From Candidatus Omnitrophota bacterium (lineage in GTDB: Bacteria; Omnitrophota; Gorgyraeia; B26-G9), in assembly GCA_003645745.1 (NCBI GenBank), contig QNCH01000080.1:1-7222 (forward strand): a stretch of DNA of 7,222 nt. The letters run 5' to 3'. Position numbers and translations under genes: made by a program. Shown in pieces: positions 4,819 to 7,222 of this stretch. Position 1 is the first letter of the stretch, and every line of letters begins with the position of its first letter. The notes under the pieces are model-generated. The model ran no database searches and had not been told where the DNA came from. It saw only the letters and a list, made by a program, of their open reading frames with translations.

Positions 4819-7222
4819 ATGAATTATAAAACACATAAAGAATTAACAACTCAATTTAACAAAGCAGAACTATTTTGTAAAATAGTTAGTTTTGTTTTAG
4901 TGCACACATTTTTATTATTAAATATGAGTCCTGCTGCTGCATTCGCGCCTGATTTTAATACTTCTCAAACCCTTGCGCCGCGGGTGAGTATAAGCGAAGA
5001 AAGTTTGTTAAGAGTGTTTGGAGAAGTTGATGTGTGGAATGAAGACGGCGAAGACGGCGAGTATACGCTTAGTATGTCATTGCTTAGTAAGCAAGATGCG
5101 CAAAAAATGATTGTAAGAGTAACTGATGATTCTACTACACAACTTGTCAATGAACCGCCTGATTCTTATACTTCAGATGGAACACTATACCCTATTCCTA
5201 GCACTAATGAGGATGAGGATGAGGATATTATTAGCACATCTATAGTGCTTTCAGAAGAAGCTGTTAGTATCTATATCCCGCGTATTCCTTTATGGGTAGC
5301 TGGATTATTTAAAGGCTTGCTTGAGTCGAGGATAAAGAAACAGGGCTTTGTGATTATTGGTATAGAAAAATTGTCTAAAAAAAAGCTAAAAAAACTTATT
5401 TTTGATCTGGAGGATAGAAATTTTTATTTTTCAAAATATTTCAAAAGGCTCGGAATAAGTTGTATAGAATATAAGCCTGAGATCGTAATAACTAGAAAGA
5501 ATGGGAAAGATACAATTGAGAATATCCTTGTGGATTATAATGCAGAAAACAACATATTTAGGCTTAGCGCTCAATATTTTGTTAGTGATTATGATTTGAG
5601 ATTTGCGTGTGTAAAAAATCAACTTCGTGGTGTGCATAAAGCTATAAAAACAGCACAGCAGGTGCGTGTTCTTGATGATACGTCTTCTGGTGAGGCTATG
5701 ATAACTTCTTATGCTAAATTAGGCCTAAATGCAGAAGTGAATATAGTGGGTGATGATATGCTTGAACTTGCCAAAAAATTAAAGGCTCCTTTTATTAAAT
5801 GGAGCGTTATTAGAACAAAAAACAAAAAAATGAGCAAAAATATTTTCCTGATACCTTTTGCTGCTTTAAATATTAATAAATCTGTGCATATTGGTATTAT
5901 AAAAGAGGCGTTAGAACCTCTCCTACGGTTGCGTAATGTAGATTTTCCTATTACAGATGTTTATATTGATATGTTAACTTTTTTGATTACCCATGAACAT
6001 GGGCATGTGTTAAGAGTAGCAAAACATAATGAGCCAATCATAAAGGCTATATTATTGCAAGGAAAAACATCTCCAACTGTTCTTAAGGCTATAATAGATA
6101 TTCTTATAAACGATAATTGCACTGATCCTAATGCTTTATTAATATGTACTTTTACCAGACAAGTATTTGATTCTGATGAAGAAGGCTTAAGGCAGATATG
6201 TTCTGATTATATGTCCAACTATTATGCATATCGTGTTCTGGGTAAAGAAAAATTTATTGCAGGGCTTGCTGCATTCTATTGGGTTCAAACATATTTTCGT
6301 AAAAATATAATAAAGGTGCAAAACATACAAAGATTGTTGCAAACATTCTCTGCATTTTTAACTGAGCAAGAGATGAACTCTGTTATTAAGAGCATTGCTA
6401 AAATTCAAAAAGAATATAAAGCTGGCCCCATAAAGCGTGCAATAATAAAAGGTTTCGGCCGTTTAAAAATTATGTTTTCTTTAAGTATATTCGGGATACT
6501 TATTGCAAGGATTGCCTATGCAGGGGGGGAGCAAGTAACTAATAATCCTACATTGCTTGAGGGGGTTATTTTATCAGGCATTGCATGGGGAGTGTTGGCT
6601 GAGTTCTGGCAATTATGGAAGCTTGTACATCATGGCGCTAAGGCTGATGCTGACCAACAACAACAGATTGCTTTGTCTGTAAAAAATAACTTGCGTAACC
6701 ACAAATGGGACACCTTAAACAATTATTATAATCGGCTGCCTGACATAGAAAGTAAAAACATGTTTATTTTTGCTCTTGGTAACGAATTGGAGCAAAAATC
6801 TACCGAATTAGACGCTGATGGAATAGAAGTGATTGAAAATATTTTATTGCAAGCAATAATAACGGATAAAATATTATTAAAAGATTATTATACCCTCAAT
6901 TCTTCTTTAATAGACGCAGGAGAACAATTCGCGCGTAAAGGTTACGGCAGTAGAGACTATAGAAAACAATTAGGGGAATTCATAAGTGGCCACCGTTATA
7001 CGCAAGACATACGTAATAAACTTGCTAAAATTTTAACAATTTATGATGGACAAAAAAAAGAGCGATTGCTTGAGCTTATGCATAATCATAATTGGAATGA
7101 AGTATTAAAATTTTATCATAGTTTAAATAATACAAATAGATTTTGGCTGCTTAGTATAATCACAAAAGCATTAGAAGATAATGCTAACAATAGTCAAACA
7201 ATAAATTTTAAAATAATTGAAG
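4819..7222 (+). CDS. Exported/membrane HExxH metallopeptidase-like protein, 3' partial
   Basis: ATG at 4819 follows an in-frame TAG at 4801 and a GAGG at 4803-4806 (12-base spacer). The frame stays open for 801 codons to the right edge, so the C-terminus is missing. Residues 1-43 look like a signal peptide: K7 and K21 before a hydrophobic core at about 22-35, then an Ala-rich end (38-43). Q-T-L-A-P-R-V (50-56) follows, paralleling the upstream protein. Acidic runs lie at 75-81 (E-D-G-E-D-G-E) and 131-136 (E-D-E-D-E-D). H392-E-H-G-H396, preceded by a hydrophobic helix (T-F-L-I-T), is a classical HExxH zinc site. E454/E455 or D463 in D-E-E-G-L-R...C-S-D-Y are candidates for the third ligand, at the distance common in gluzincins. 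Two membrane segments lie at about 550-567 and 579-600. After them a module with N-H-x-W recurs at 627-630 and 756-759. Peptidase activity is inferred from the motif; family and substrate are unknown. An alternative is a degenerate or structural homologue. Confidence 0.92.
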   Translation, partial: MNYKTHKELTTQFNKAELFCKIVSFVLVHTFLLLNMSPAAAFAPDFNTSQTLAPRVSISEESLLRVFGEVDVWNEDGEDGEYTLSMSLLSKQDAQKMIVRVTDDSTTQLVNEPPDSYTSDGTLYPIPSTNEDEDEDIISTSIVLSEEAVSIYIPRIPLWVAGLFKGLLESRIKKQGFVIIGIEKLSKKKLKKLIFDLEDRNFYFSKYFKRLGISCIEYKPEIVITRKNGKDTIENILVDYNAENNIFRLSAQYFVSDYDLRFACVKNQLRGVHKAIKTAQQVRVLDDTSSGEAMITSYAKLGLNAEVNIVGDDMLELAKKLKAPFIKWSVIRTKNKKMSKNIFLIPFAALNINKSVHIGIIKEALEPLLRLRNVDFPITDVYIDMLTFLITHEHGHVLRVAKHNEPIIKAILLQGKTSPTVLKAIIDILINDNCTDPNALLICTFTRQVFDSDEEGLRQICSDYMSNYYAYRVLGKEKFIAGLAAFYWVQTYFRKNIIKVQNIQRLLQTFSAFLTEQEMNSVIKSIAKIQKEYKAGPIKRAIIKGFGRLKIMFSLSIFGILIARIAYAGGEQVTNNPTLLEGVILSGIAWGVLAEFWQLWKLVHHGAKADADQQQQIALSVKNNLRNHKWDTLNNYYNRLPDIESKNMFIFALGNELEQKSTELDADGIEVIENILLQAIITDKILLKDYYTLNSSLIDAGEQFARKGYGSRDYRKQLGEFISGHRYTQDIRNKLAKILTIYDGQKKERLLELMHNHNWNEVLKFYHSLNNTNRFWLLSIITKALEDNANNSQTINFKIIE

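Noticed and set aside
4689..4821. Second and third genes as one gene split by a frameshift
   Set aside because: The second ends in a clean TAA, a repeat fills the gap, and the third has its own ribosome binding site and a full signal peptide.
4965..5150. Minus-strand open frame of 61 codons
   Set aside because: It is wholly antisense to the signal/acidic region of the third gene; the Ser/Thr-rich composition is what the opposite strand of that sequence gives.
5431..5637. Minus-strand open frame of 68 codons
   Set aside because: It is wholly inside the long third gene on the other strand, with no supporting motif.

Overview
The window is a strongly AT-rich stretch of bacterial DNA. It carries three long genes, all on the + strand and separated by short intergenic regions (about 260 and 130 bases) built largely of palindromic repeats. 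The codons favour A and T at third positions throughout, and the standard code fits: both complete ends are TAA and no TGA is read through. My best guess at the source is a member of Candidatus Omnitrophota (formerly OP3/Omnitrophica) or a related uncultured lineage. The reason is that two of the proteins carry a signal peptide followed by a TL(A/S)PR motif, which I associate with that group from memory. This is an inference, not a match I could run.

Region by region. (1) Bases 3-1580 are the 3' part of a gene whose frame is open to the left edge. The first residues read like the tail of a signal peptide (V-Y-A / A-E), so the true start lies just outside the window. The protein has motifs reminiscent of the ChaN/TraB/EreA fold: a D-x-H block, an E-G block and a C-terminal G-x-x-H. 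(2) Bases 1581-1838 hold no gene but several palindromes, including a perfect 11-bp stem and members of a dispersed repeat family. (3) Bases 1839-4691 encode a 950-residue exported protein whose middle weakly resembles a sugar nucleotidyltransferase followed by a beta-helix-like stretch. (4) Bases 4692-4818 hold another repeat copy. (5) Bases 4819-7222 are an open reading frame of at least 801 codons that runs off the right edge. It encodes a signal peptide, an HExxH metallopeptidase-like motif, two membrane segments and a repeated C-terminal module.

How they may fit together: all three products appear to be exported or membrane-bound, and the second and third share an N-terminal signature (L-F-C-K-I, hydrophobic core, then T-L-x-P-R-V). 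This suggests a lineage-specific family of envelope proteins. No biochemical pathway linking the three can be shown from sequence alone. No tRNA, rRNA, CRISPR array, transposase or clear intrinsic terminator was seen.
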